Below, piece after piece: positions 8,491 to 16,677 of a DNA stretch of 64,000 nt (position 1 is its first letter; every line of letters starts with the position of its first letter). Under the pieces are notes generated by a model that did no database searches, had not been told where the DNA came from, and saw nothing but the letters and a program-made list of their open reading frames with translations. The translations under genes were made by a program, and so were the position numbers. Location: positions 186,001 to 250,000 of the forward strand of contig NZ_ABLD01000005.1 of NCBI RefSeq assembly GCF_000172415.1, written 5' to 3'. This stretch comes from Paraburkholderia graminis C4D1M. GTDB lineage: Bacteria > Pseudomonadota > Gammaproteobacteria > Burkholderiales > Burkholderiaceae.

Positions 8491-8991
8491 ATGTCGAAAA
8501 CGTCGAACGCACTCACCATCGGGCAGGTCGCCGAGACCATCGGCGTCTCCACGCACACGCTGCGCTATTACGAGCAGGCCGGGCTGATTCGCGCGGTCGG
8601 CCGCACGCAGGCGGGGCATCGCCTGTACTCGCCGGCCGACCTCGACTGGCTGCGGTTCTTGATGCGCCTGAAGGCGACCGGCATGCCGATCGCCGGCATG
8701 CAGGCCTTCGCGGCGCTGCGGGCGGAAGGTCAGCAGACGATGGGCGCGCGTCGCGACCTGCTCGCCGCGCATCGCGATGCGGTGCTGGCGCGGATCGCCG
8801 AGTTGCAGACGAACCTCGGCGCGATCACCGACAAGATCGCGTATTACGAAGGCGAAGCGGCCGGCCAGACGCCCGCGGCGGGCGGCCGGACACGGCGGAT
8901 CGACGACACATCATCCCTATCACACTCGGAAAAGGACTCACCATGGACCACGCACAAAACGACCGCTACACGCAAGGCTGGAACAAGCTGA
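8491..8991 (+). CDS. MerR-family transcriptional regulator
   Basis: The product is 166 residues. The N-terminal winged helix-turn-helix is clear (LTIGQVAETIGVSTHTLRYYEQAGLI at about 8-33), followed by the RLYSPADLDWLRFL segment and a coiled-coil dimer helix to about residue 120. No cysteine pair for metal binding is seen, so a metal ligand is unlikely. It resembles the AdhR-like group that responds to reactive aldehydes or electrophiles. The last 49 bp overlap the next gene in another frame, so the two are co-translated or the C-terminal tail is unusually extended. It is preceded by a MerR-type operator at 8450-8480. Confidence 0.88.
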   Translation: MSKTSNALTIGQVAETIGVSTHTLRYYEQAGLIRAVGRTQAGHRLYSPADLDWLRFLMRLKATGMPIAGMQAFAALRAEGQQTMGARRDLLAAHRDAVLARIAELQTNLGAITDKIAYYEGEAAGQTPAAGGRTRRIDDTSSLSHSEKDSPWTTHKTTATRKAGTS

Positions 8992-9374
8992 GGGAAATCG
9001 ACGGCTCGGCGGGCGAGCAGGTCATCGCCGCGCTCGCGCCGATCGCACCGGACTTCGCGCGTCTTTTGATCGAATTCGGTTTCGGCGATATTTACAGCCG
9101 TCCGCAGCTCGATTTGCGCGCGCGCGAAATTGCGACGATCGCTTCGCTTGCCACGCTCGGCTGCGCGCAGCCGCAGTTGAAGGTGCATATCGAAGCAGCG
9201 CTGAATGTCGGCTGCTCGCGCGAGGAAATCGTCGAAGTGTTCATGCAGATGGCGTTGTATGCCGGCTTTCCGGCGGCGCTGAACGCGCTCTTTGCCGCAC
9301 GCGAGATTTTCGAGCGGCATGATCGGGAGGCGGGCGGGGCGGAGGCGCGGGTTGAAGCGGCGGATGCGGGTTGA
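8943..9374 (+). CDS. Carboxymuconolactone decarboxylase (CMD)-family protein
   Basis: The 143-residue protein has the all-helical CMD/AhpD-like fold, with core residues LRAREIATIASLATLGCAQPQ followed by HIEAALNVGCSREEI. It resembles gamma-carboxymuconolactone decarboxylase (PcaC) more than AhpD, since the CxxC redox pair of AhpD is absent. Many such stand-alone proteins under MerR control act in detoxification, not aromatic catabolism. No other protocatechuate genes are nearby, so the substrate is unknown. It overlaps the MerR gene by 49 bp and probably shares its transcript. Confidence 0.85.
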   Translation: MDHAQNDRYTQGWNKLREIDGSAGEQVIAALAPIAPDFARLLIEFGFGDIYSRPQLDLRAREIATIASLATLGCAQPQLKVHIEAALNVGCSREEIVEVFMQMALYAGFPAALNALFAAREIFERHDREAGGAEARVEAADAG

Positions 9375-9567
9375 AGCGGTGGATGCGGGCCGCGTATTTG
9401 AGCGGCTGCGTTTAGTCGTCGCCTGGAACCGGCGTTCGGAACCTGCGCTCAACACACGCACTGCACCTATGCCCGGCCCGCCCGCGCCCGGTACGGGGGG
9501 CGGACATAGAAACAATCCGCGCTTCCAACCAACCGCACCGCCGCACCGCCGCCCGCGACTTCAGCTA

Positions 9568-10947
9568 TCAAACCCCAGCATCGGTCCGCAACGCCGCGGC
9601 CGCGCGCACGTGCCGCCTGCTGACCACTCGCCAGTAAAGCAGCAAGCCAATCCCGGCAATCGCGAGACTCGCGGTATTGGCCACCCAGAAGCCGCGTGCG
9701 CCGGTCAACCACGGCGGGATCGTGCCGCTCACATTGAAGCCGAGCAGATAACCGCCGCCGAGGCCTACGCCCCACAGCGCCACCGCGTAGATCACCGTCG
9801 GCACGACCGCGACCTTGTACGCGCGCAGCACGAACGCGGTGGTGATCTGCAACGCGTCGAACGCGTGGTAGCACACGACGATCAGCACGAGCGGCATCGC
9901 CGCGGCCACGACTTGCGCATTCGGCGTATAGCCTTCGATCACATACGGGCGCAGCGCGAGCACGATGACGCCGTAACAGCAGGCGATCGCGACGGCCATC
10001 ATGATGCCGTGCCGCGACAGCGTGCGCGCCGCTTCCGGGCGATGCGCGCCGAGCGCCTGAGCGACGAGCGTCGACGAAGCAATGCCGATGGACAGCGGCG
10101 TCATGTACAACACCGCGCCGATGTTGCCGGCGATCTGATGCCCGGCGAGCGTCGTCGTGCCGAAGCGCGCGATGAAAAGCGCCATGAACGTGTACGACGT
10201 GACTTCGATCAGATACGACAGTCCCATCGGGACGCCGAGCCGCAACTGCGCCGCCTGGCGCCGCCAGACCGGCCAGCAAAAGCGCCGAAAGATCGCGAAG
10301 GGCGTGAACACGTCGACGCGCGTGAGCAGCAGCATGCCGACGAGCGCGAGCGCCCAGTTAATCAGGCTGCTTGCCAGCGCACAGCCAGGACCGCCGAGCG
10401 CCGGCACACCGAGACCGCCGAAAATAAACCACGTATTGAGCGGCACCTTCAGCAACAGGCCGCCGATCTGCAGAATCATCACGAGCCGCGGCTTGCCGAC
10501 TGCATTGCTGATCGAACCGTAAACGCGAAAGACGAGACCGGCGGGCAGACCGAACGCGAGTATCCGCAGATACGACACCGTGCGCTCGTGCAGCGCCTCC
10601 GGCACGCGCGCGAGCTTCAGCAGATGGCCCGGAAAGAACAGGATCAGAAAGCCGATCACTGTCAGCGCAAGCGCGAGCCACAGCGCCTGGCGGATCTCCT
10701 CGCCGATCTCTTCATAGCGGCGCGCGCCGTAGAGTTGCGCGGTGATCGGCTGCAGCGCCGTGAGAATGCCGGTCAGGCCGATGTACACCGAAATGTAGAT
10801 GGACGAGCCGAGGCCGAGCGCGGCGAGATCGACGGCCGAATAACGGCCGACCATGGCCGTGTCGATCACGCCGAACGCGATGATCGCCAGTTGGCCGATC
10901 AGCACCGGCCACGCGAGCGCTGCGATTTTCCGTAGGTCGGCGAGCAT
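9568..10947 (-). CDS. MATE-family efflux transporter
   Basis: A 459-residue membrane protein with about 12 hydrophobic segments in two similar halves. It starts MLADLRKIAALAWPVLIGQLAI and has the family phrase DTAMVGRYSAVDLAALGLG in helix 1-2 and GHQIAGNIGAVLYMTPLSIG in the second half. MATE proteins (NorM-like) export cationic drugs or metabolites in exchange for Na+ or H+. The substrate cannot be told. It begins 6 bp after the upstream GT39-like gene, so the two are surely co-transcribed. Confidence 0.9.
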   Translation of the reverse strand: MLADLRKIAALAWPVLIGQLAIIAFGVIDTAMVGRYSAVDLAALGLGSSIYISVYIGLTGILTALQPITAQLYGARRYEEIGEEIRQALWLALALTVIGFLILFFPGHLLKLARVPEALHERTVSYLRILAFGLPAGLVFRVYGSISNAVGKPRLVMILQIGGLLLKVPLNTWFIFGGLGVPALGGPGCALASSLINWALALVGMLLLTRVDVFTPFAIFRRFCWPVWRRQAAQLRLGVPMGLSYLIEVTSYTFMALFIARFGTTTLAGHQIAGNIGAVLYMTPLSIGIASSTLVAQALGAHRPEAARTLSRHGIMMAVAIACCYGVIVLALRPYVIEGYTPNAQVVAAAMPLVLIVVCYHAFDALQITTAFVLRAYKVAVVPTVIYAVALWGVGLGGGYLLGFNVSGTIPPWLTGARGFWVANTASLAIAGIGLLLYWRVVSRRHVRAAAALRTDAGV

Positions 10948-10953
10948 CGTCGT

Positions 10954-12711
10954 TCAGTCGGCTTTCTTGTGCCAGCTGCGCCGTTTGACGACGGGCGGCT
11001 TCGGCCGGTCGATGCGGACATACAGGCGGAAGCGTTCGTCGCGGTCGGCCGCACGGCGGCCTTCCCACACGAGCTTCCACACGAAGTTGGACATTGCGCT
11101 CGGCTCGCCGTAGTCCTGCGTGTCCTGACGCAGAATCACGTCGCAATCCTCATTGAACGCGAAGTGCATGTCGCCGAAATAGGCGAAGGTCGCGATCTGC
11201 GCATTGCCGAGGCGCACCGGCGATATGCAGGTGTAGTCGTCGGGCAGATGGCTCGAGATCTGTTGGGCCACGTCCTTATATGTCCGGCTGTAGTTGACGA
11301 CCGGCAGCCACAAGGTCATGAGCAGCACCCACATCAGCGTCGTTCCCGCGCTGGAGAGCACCACGCTGCGCCACAACACCTTCGGATGGCGCGCGAGACG
11401 CCATTGCACCAGCACGAACCAGCACACCGTCACCGCGACCGCACAGACGAACGAGAGAATCTTGAACTGCGGCGCGAAGCCCGGCGCGAGACGCGCGAGA
11501 TTGCGCGCCAGCGGATGCGGGAAACCGGTCAGCCCGGCCACATAAACGAGCCACACGAAGCTGCCGAGAATCGTGAAGCTGAGCAGGGCGAACCAGTCGA
11601 TTGCGTTGATTGCGCCGCGCTTGAGCGTAGGCAGCGCGAAGGTGGCCAGCACCGCGAGCGGCGGCAGCAGCAGCATATAGAGCCGGTTCGACTGATGGCT
11701 TTGCAGCACCACCAGCACGAACAGCGGCCCGATCACCGAAAGCGGAATCGCCACGTGCGGCCCGCGGCGCAGCCCCGACCAGCTAAACCACGCCCATAGC
11801 GCGAGCGGCCACGCGGGCCACGTGAAGAGCGGCAGGTTCTTGAGCGCGTAAGCCGCCACCGAGCCGGGCGGGCCGGCGAACGAGCTCAGGCTCACGTGCA
11901 CCCACTGGTTCAGATACCAGACGGCGTCGACGGGAAACGCGGCCAGCGCGGCAATCGGCCATGCGACCGACAGCCCGAGAGCGATCGGCAGGCCGGCCAG
12001 CAGCAGCCAGCGCGAGCGCGTTTCGCGCACGATCAAGGTCATCGCGAGCGTGCCGAGCAGCAGCGCGCCGACCAGCACCGGGCTGCTCGCGAGCGTCACG
12101 AGGCCGAGTGCGAGGCCCCAGATCGAAGCGCCCTGAATCGGCTTGTCGATCATCCGCACGAGGCCGTACACCAGCATCGCGATGCCGACGAATTGCGCGA
12201 GTTGCGGCGTCGTTTCGTGGCCGCGTTCGGCGAGGCCGAAGCAGGCGAGCAGGATCAGCAGGGCGCCGTCGGCGAGCGTGCGGCCGTAGTCGCGCGGCTC
12301 CGGCTCGCCGCCGAATGCGTATTTGAACGGCTGCACTTCGGCGCGCCGCCCGAGCAGGTAGGCCGCATACCAGACGAACGCGCAGCCCGCGCAGAACAGC
12401 AGCCCTGTGAAGACGCGCGATGCATTGCTCGCGTCGACCCACGGCGCCAGCACGCGGATCGCGATCGCGCCGAGCCAGTAGCCGAGCGGGCCGTCTTCAG
12501 TGAGGTATTTGCCGACGAGATTCGGCAGCAGCCAGTCGTGCGCGCTGCCGTTCGCCATGGTCCACATCACGCCGAAGCCGGCTGCGTCCTCGTTCTTCCA
12601 CGGATCGCGGCCGAACAGGCCGAACGACGCGTAGACGATACAGATGGTCAACAGCAGCCAGCGTGGCAGCGCACTGGTCGCGGAGGCAGTGAGGCGAACG
12701 ACAGGTCTCAT
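10954..12711 (-). CDS. GT39/ArnT-like membrane glycosyltransferase
   Basis: The 585-residue protein has a long hydrophobic region of about 10-12 membrane segments and the GT-C signature of the PMT/ArnT family: an early acidic loop FGRDPWKNEDAAGFGVMW with the catalytic-type Asp/Glu, then a region beginning LTEDGPLGYWLGA. Such enzymes move a sugar from a lipid carrier to lipid A or protein on the periplasmic side. The last 110 residues form a soluble domain (YTCISPVRLGNAQ, then RIDRPKPPVVKRRSWHKK). The acceptor is not known. Two-gene unit with the MATE gene. A TACAAT -10 lies upstream on the minus strand at 12796-12791. Confidence 0.75.
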   Translation of the reverse strand: MRPVVRLTASATSALPRWLLLTICIVYASFGLFGRDPWKNEDAAGFGVMWTMANGSAHDWLLPNLVGKYLTEDGPLGYWLGAIAIRVLAPWVDASNASRVFTGLLFCAGCAFVWYAAYLLGRRAEVQPFKYAFGGEPEPRDYGRTLADGALLILLACFGLAERGHETTPQLAQFVGIAMLVYGLVRMIDKPIQGASIWGLALGLVTLASSPVLVGALLLGTLAMTLIVRETRSRWLLLAGLPIALGLSVAWPIAALAAFPVDAVWYLNQWVHVSLSSFAGPPGSVAAYALKNLPLFTWPAWPLALWAWFSWSGLRRGPHVAIPLSVIGPLFVLVVLQSHQSNRLYMLLLPPLAVLATFALPTLKRGAINAIDWFALLSFTILGSFVWLVYVAGLTGFPHPLARNLARLAPGFAPQFKILSFVCAVAVTVCWFVLVQWRLARHPKVLWRSVVLSSAGTTLMWVLLMTLWLPVVNYSRTYKDVAQQISSHLPDDYTCISPVRLGNAQIATFAYFGDMHFAFNEDCDVILRQDTQDYGEPSAMSNFVWKLVWEGRRAADRDERFRLYVRIDRPKPPVVKRRSWHKKAD

Positions 12712-12954
12712 GCGGTTTGGGATAGTGGATAAGCGAAAGCCGTCACCGGACTACCTTCCTGCCGGCGATGGCCCGATTGGAGCATCCGGCATTGTAGTCG
12801 GGCGGCACTGTGCGCGTCACGGCAAGTAATCGCGTGCAACGGGGCTGCAATCGGCCCGCATGGGCGCTCAGGCGCGAGTTGCGCGATGCCGCTCGTGAGC
12901 GCGATGGGCGCGTGAGCATAGCCATGCGACGCAAGCCGCCCGCTCGCAGGCGAC
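12712..12954. other. Gene-free stretch between rpmE2 terminator and GT39 gene
   Basis: Apart from the minus-strand TACAAT at 12791-12796, which would give an mRNA start about 73 bases before the GT39 start codon, nothing is recognised here. Short open frames on both strands show no family resemblance. Confidence 0.35.
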
Positions 12955-12980
12955 AAAAAAGGGCAGCTTGCGCTGCCCTT
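12955..12980 (-). terminator. Rho-independent terminator after rpmE2
   Basis: On the minus strand a 9-bp stem (AAGGGCAGC pairing with GCTGCCCTT, plus-strand 12959-12967 and 12972-12980) has a 4-base loop and runs into T residues, the A run 12955-12960 on the plus strand. It lies 57 bp past the L31 stop codon. Confidence 0.85.
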
Positions 12981-13036
12981 CCGTTTCGCTGCACCGCTGC
13001 CGGCCGAAACCGGCGAAGCGGTGATCAAAGCGCGTA

Positions 13037-13303
13037 TTACTTTGCTGCTGCCTTGCCGGTAGCGCGCGAGCCGAACTTGTTGCGGAACTTCTCGACGCGG
13101 CCTGCCGTGTCCATGATCTTTTGCTGGCCGGTGTAGAACGGATGCGATTCCGACGACACTTCGATCTTGGCGAGCGGGTACGTCTTGCCGTTGAATTCGG
13201 CGGTTTCACGCGTCTGGATCGTGGAGCGCGTCACAAACCTGAAGTCGTTCGACACGTCGATGAACAGGACTTCGCGGTAATTCGGGTGAATGCCTTCTTT
13301 CAT
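13037..13303 (-). CDS. rpmE2: 50S ribosomal protein L31 type B
   Basis: The 88-residue protein starts [20 protein letters not shown], contains FVTRSTIQT and ends with a Lys-rich tail after [24 protein letters not shown]. It lacks the CxxC zinc ligands of type A L31, so it is the zinc-free type B paralogue, often induced when zinc is short. No obvious Zur site was found upstream. It is a single gene with its own terminator. Confidence 0.95.
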   Translation of the reverse strand: MKEGIHPNYREVLFIDVSNDFRFVTRSTIQTRETAEFNGKTYPLAKIEVSSESHPFYTGQQKIMDTAGRVEKFRNKFGSRATGKAAAK

Positions 13304-13424
13304 GATCTTTCCTTAAATCTGGCGGTAGCCAACCCGCGTGAGGCCGCTGTTGCGCGGACCGCATTTAGGCGCGAGCCACTTGCCTATGGTCGAAAAACGG
13401 CGATTATGCCAGAAAATCAGTCGC

Positions 13425-13474
13425 TTGACGAATTTGACGAGGTTTTTGACCGCTTTCTTGACCCCTTTCTTGAC
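13425..13474. repeat. Five TTGAC motifs at 9/12/12/12-bp steps
   Basis: TTGAC occurs at 13425, 13434, 13446, 13458 and 13470, the last three in a 12-bp period (TTTCTTGACCCC-like). The block lies between rpmE2 and mtfA, which are both on the minus strand. It may be a binding-site array or a short decayed coding repeat (read on the plus strand as DEFDEVFDRFLDPFLDPF). No known factor was recognised. Confidence 0.5.
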
Positions 13475-13509
13475 CCATTTCCGCCTGAATTCAGCCGCTA
13501 TTCGGAAAC

Positions 13510-14344
13510 TCACTGCGCGGCGAACGTCAGACCGGCTCGCGCCGGGTCCTGGCGGTAATAGCGCGCGAGCAATCTGTACAGTTCCGGATACTCCGCCTCG
13601 AAAGCATGCGGCTTGACGAAGAGCGCTTCGCTGCATACCGCGAAGAATTCCGACGGATGGTCCGCGGCGTACGGATCGATCAGCGACTCGCGCTCGAAGC
13701 GCGTCCAGCGCCGCTGCGGCACGGCGTCGACGCGGGCGCAGAACTGGTCGTAGGCGGAATCGAACACGTCCGCCCACGCCTCTGAGTCGAGCGGCGCATG
13801 CCAGCGGCGCACGAGCGGCGGATGGCCGTCCGCTTCGCCATTCAGCATGTCGATCTTGTGCGCGAATTCGTGGATCACCACGTTGTACGCGTCCGTCCCG
13901 TCGGTCATCTGCGCGTCTTCCCACGACAGGATCACGGGGCCGCCTTCCCATGCTTCGCCGCTCGCGTCGTGCTCGACTTCGTGGACGACGCCGTCTTCGT
14001 CCTCGACGGTCTTGCGGATCACGAATTCGCCCGGATAGACGATCACGCCGACCCATCCGCGATACAGGTCGAGGCTCAGATTCAGCACCGGCAAGCACGC
14101 CTGGGCCGCGATCGCGACGGTCATCGCGTCGGTTAGTTCGAGCTCGTGCGCGGTGGAGAACTCCTTTTGCGCGATGAACAGGCTGCTCATTTCGCGCAGG
14201 CGCGCGAGGTCCGGCGCATCGAGATGCGCGAGGAACGGCAGGCCGTCGAGCGTGGCTTGCCACAGCGTGTCGCCGATCGCATAGTCGCGCAGCGCGCGCT
14301 CGCGCCGGGCGTGAGCCGAGCCATCCAGTGAGTTTCGAAAGCAT
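13510..14344 (-). pseudogene. mtfA: MtfA (DgsA anti-repressor, M90 peptidase) gene with a +1 frameshift near its start
   Basis: The long frame from ATG 14190 gives 226 residues with the MtfA metallopeptidase motif HEFAHKID (H107, E108, H111 in that numbering), a RWHAPLDSEAW region and SLIDPYAADHPSEFFAVCSE. MtfA proteins normally have about 50 more residues first. Upstream in the same frame the DNA encodes RERALRDYAIGDTLW then LDGLPFLAHLDAPDLARLRE, typical MtfA sequence but with no start codon. The expected start MLSKLTGWLGS is in the +1 frame from ATG 14344. Removing one C from CCC (plus-strand GGG 14307-14309) joins the two. MtfA binds the Mlc repressor in E. coli. Either a sequence error or a real null or shortened allele. 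Confidence 0.8.
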
Positions 14345-14358
14345 GGGCGATGAAACCG

Positions 14359-15915
14359 TTAGTCGATCTGTTTTTGCAACGCGGCGAAAATCCCGCCGCA
14401 TATCGCGATGCCGATCAGGAAATAGAAGCCGTCCAGCGAACTCAGAAAGCTCGCCTGCCGCGCCACGGCCCGGCTGATCTCGACGACGGCAAGCGAATGC
14501 GCGTCCGAGGGCGAATGTCCGGCCGCCGAAAACGCCCGCGTGAGCGCGGCCAGCGAGTCCTGAAACACCGGATTGTACGGATTCACGAACTCCGCGAGGC
14601 GCGCTTGATGCAACGCCTGCCGATGCTGCTCGACGATGATCACCGACGCCGTCGCAAACGAGATGGTCAACTGGCGCACGACATTCTTGAGCCGGTAGCC
14701 GTGCGAGAACTCTTCTATCGCGAAGATTCTGAACGTGAGGTTCGCGACCGGCAGCACGATGAACAATAACAGCAGGCCGCGCAACAGCAGCGGTCCCGCG
14801 AGCGCGGCCTCGCCGGCGGCGGGCGACATGCGCGTCATCCACGCGGCCGTCAGCGCGGCGATCGCGAAGCCCGGCACGATGATCCACTTCTTGCGCGTGA
14901 GCAGCTTTGCATAGCGAAGGTAGACGAAGAGCGCGCTCGCCGAAATCAGCGACGTGACGCCGACGAGTTGCCCGGCATTCTCGACCGGATAACCCAGCCC
15001 GCTTTCGAGAAAACGCGACACCAGGTAGCTGAACGCGGTCGACAGGTAGTAGTAGAACATGTAGAGCACGAGGCCCACCTGAAACACCTTTTCGCGCAAC
15101 GCATGCAGACGCATGAGCGGGGCGGGGTGATGCCACTGGTGATACGCGAACCAGCCGAGTGCGGCGATGCCGGCGACCGTCAGCAGAATGAGACCGGGCG
15201 ACGCGCTGAACAACTGGAAGCGGACTTGCTGCATCACGATCTGCAGCGCGCCTTGCGCAAACGCAAAGATGATGTACGGCCAGAAATGCGCGGAGCCACG
15301 CTCCTCGGGCAGACGGTTGCCCGCGTCGGGCAACGCGGCGAACGCAAGCACGGCGAACAGCGCGCCCACGGGCGCCGTGCACGCAAAGAGCGCGCGCCAG
15401 CCGAAATACCCAATTAACTGACCGCCGATCAACGACGCCAGCGCGCTGCTCAACACGATCAGTATCAGGAACGCGCGGGTTGCGGCGGGGCGCTCTCTGG
15501 GTGTGAAGCTCATCTGGATCAGAATGCGGCAGGTGCCCATCATCGGGCCAATGAAGTAGCCCTGAAAGCCGCGCGCAAACGCAAGTTCAACCGACGATTC
15601 GCTGAGCGCGGCGGCCACCGCGCCGGCCGCGTAGAACAACATGCAGGCTGCCACATAGCGCCGGTAGCCGAAACGCTCGACCCACCATTCCTGCTGCAGG
15701 ATACCGAGCACAGCAGCCACGGCATACGCGCTCGAAGCCCAGACGAGTTCATCCGGCGACGCATTCACGCCGCCGGCGATATAGCTCGCGAAAAACGAAA
15801 AGACGGAATTGTCGAAGTAGTCGAGGCCGGTGACGACCGCGAGCACCCACGGGAAAAAATCGCCACGCAGCTTGTCGGCACTGAGCCAGCCTGCGTGAGC
15901 CCGCGATGTGTTCAT
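14359..15915 (-). CDS. MFS transporter, DHA2-like multidrug exporter
   Basis: A 518-residue integral membrane protein with about 14 hydrophobic segments. The count and layout fit the EmrB/DHA2 branch of the major facilitator superfamily. The early GLDYFDNSVFSFFASYIAGG segment resembles the D-helix-1 region of this group, and the RFGYRRYVAACMLFYAAGA loop 2-3 is a weak motif A. It overlaps the upstream MerR gene by 4 bp (ATGA), so it is translationally coupled to its likely regulator. No membrane-fusion partner (EmrA) is seen nearby. Substrate unknown. Confidence 0.88.
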   Translation of the reverse strand: MNTSRAHAGWLSADKLRGDFFPWVLAVVTGLDYFDNSVFSFFASYIAGGVNASPDELVWASSAYAVAAVLGILQQEWWVERFGYRRYVAACMLFYAAGAVAAALSESSVELAFARGFQGYFIGPMMGTCRILIQMSFTPRERPAATRAFLILIVLSSALASLIGGQLIGYFGWRALFACTAPVGALFAVLAFAALPDAGNRLPEERGSAHFWPYIIFAFAQGALQIVMQQVRFQLFSASPGLILLTVAGIAALGWFAYHQWHHPAPLMRLHALREKVFQVGLVLYMFYYYLSTAFSYLVSRFLESGLGYPVENAGQLVGVTSLISASALFVYLRYAKLLTRKKWIIVPGFAIAALTAAWMTRMSPAAGEAALAGPLLLRGLLLLFIVLPVANLTFRIFAIEEFSHGYRLKNVVRQLTISFATASVIIVEQHRQALHQARLAEFVNPYNPVFQDSLAALTRAFSAAGHSPSDAHSLAVVEISRAVARQASFLSSLDGFYFLIGIAICGGIFAALQKQID

Positions 15916-16493
15916 GACCGCTCGCGCGACGCCGAGGCGCGCGGTTTTTTGGCGCGTTTTGCTGTGGGCTTTGCGTCAGCCTTGCCGGTTTTGATGGCGC
16001 TCGCTGTTTTACGCGCGTTGGCGTTTTTCGTCAGCGCGTTGCGGCGCTGCTCGAGCAACGCGTCCGCATTTTCGCCGGCCAGACGGCGCTTCAGATAGTC
16101 GAGATCAGGGCTCAATTCGTCGCGCAGTTTCTGCGCTTCCTTCAGCTCGCGGCGCATGGCTTCGATACGCGCGTTCAACGCGTCGACTTGTGCCGCCAAG
16201 GCGCCATGAATCTGCTGCAGCGATTCCGTCGAAAAGCGGTGTTTGCCTTCCACCGGTTCGAGCGGCCGTTTCAGCATTTCGGTGATGCCGTGCAGCGAGA
16301 AACCGAGCGAACGCAAACGCAGGATGCGCCCGAAGCGCGACAAATCGTCCTCGTCGTAGAGACGGTAGCGGCCTTCGCTGCGCGTCGGCGAAACAAGCCC
16401 GCGCTCCTCGTAGTACTTCAGTGTGCGCGGCGTGACGCCGAGGCGCTCGGCGGCATCGGCGACGGTCAGCAGGGCAGGCGGCTCGGTCGGCAT
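15912..16493 (-). CDS. MerR-family transcriptional regulator of the MFS gene
   Basis: A 193-residue protein with a clear MerR winged helix-turn-helix (LTVADAAERLGVTPRTLKYYEERGLV at about 9-34), the GRYRLYDEDDLSRFGRIL segment and a long coiled-coil (about 85-140). The last 45 residues are very Lys/Ala/Arg-rich (AKRAKKPRASASRERS) and likely disordered. It is four bases from, and overlapping, an MFS exporter, a common one-regulator-one-pump pair. A MerR-style promoter with a 24-bp palindrome lies just upstream at 16525-16558, implying autoregulation. Ligand unknown. Confidence 0.88.
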   Translation of the reverse strand: MPTEPPALLTVADAAERLGVTPRTLKYYEERGLVSPTRSEGRYRLYDEDDLSRFGRILRLRSLGFSLHGITEMLKRPLEPVEGKHRFSTESLQQIHGALAAQVDALNARIEAMRRELKEAQKLRDELSPDLDYLKRRLAGENADALLEQRRNALTKNANARKTASAIKTGKADAKPTAKRAKKPRASASRERS

Positions 16494-16524
16494 GAGCGGT
16501 GGCGTTCGGAGTGGCGGCGGGGTG

Positions 16525-16558
16525 ATTGTACTTCAACCTGTACGTTCACGTACAAGTT
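16525..16558 (-). promoter_or_regulatory. MerR-type promoter with 24-bp palindromic operator
   Basis: On the minus strand, TTGTAC (16555-16550) and TACAAT (16530-16525) are 19 bp apart. An 11-2-11 palindrome, AACCTGTACGT at 16535-16545 and ACGTACAAGTT at 16548-16558 with one mismatch, covers the spacer and overlaps the -35. This is the over-long spacer design of MerR promoters. The start point would be about 25 bp before the MerR ATG. Confidence 0.75.
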
Positions 16559-16612
16559 AGACGATGCGATCCGAAACGCTGCCCCTATACGCCCACGCAA
16601 AACCGCCAGACG

Positions 16613-16641
16613 AAAAAAAACCGCTCGTCGGCGACGAGCGG
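16613..16641 (-). terminator. Rho-independent terminator after rho
   Basis: A perfect 9-bp stem, CCGCTCGTC (16621-16629) with GACGAGCGG (16633-16641), has a 3-base loop and leads into eight T residues on the minus strand (A run 16613-16620). It lies 36 bp past the rho stop codon. Confidence 0.92.
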
Positions 16642-16677
16642 TTTTCACATCCGATGCTGCGTTGGTCGGCAAACAGC

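Noticed and set aside
9292..10935. Plus-strand open frame of over 500 codons opposite the MATE gene
   Set aside because: Antisense shadow. Highly charged, without a domain, while the minus strand encodes a clear MATE protein.
13406..13558. Short plus-strand ORF starting MPENQSLDEFDE
   Set aside because: It overlaps the end of mtfA, has no ribosome site and is explained by the TTGAC repeat.
13313..15382. Minus-strand open frame running through mtfA and the MFS gene
   Set aside because: It is out of frame with both proteins over most of its length. Only the short MLSKLTGWLGS stretch is meaningful, as the missing mtfA start.
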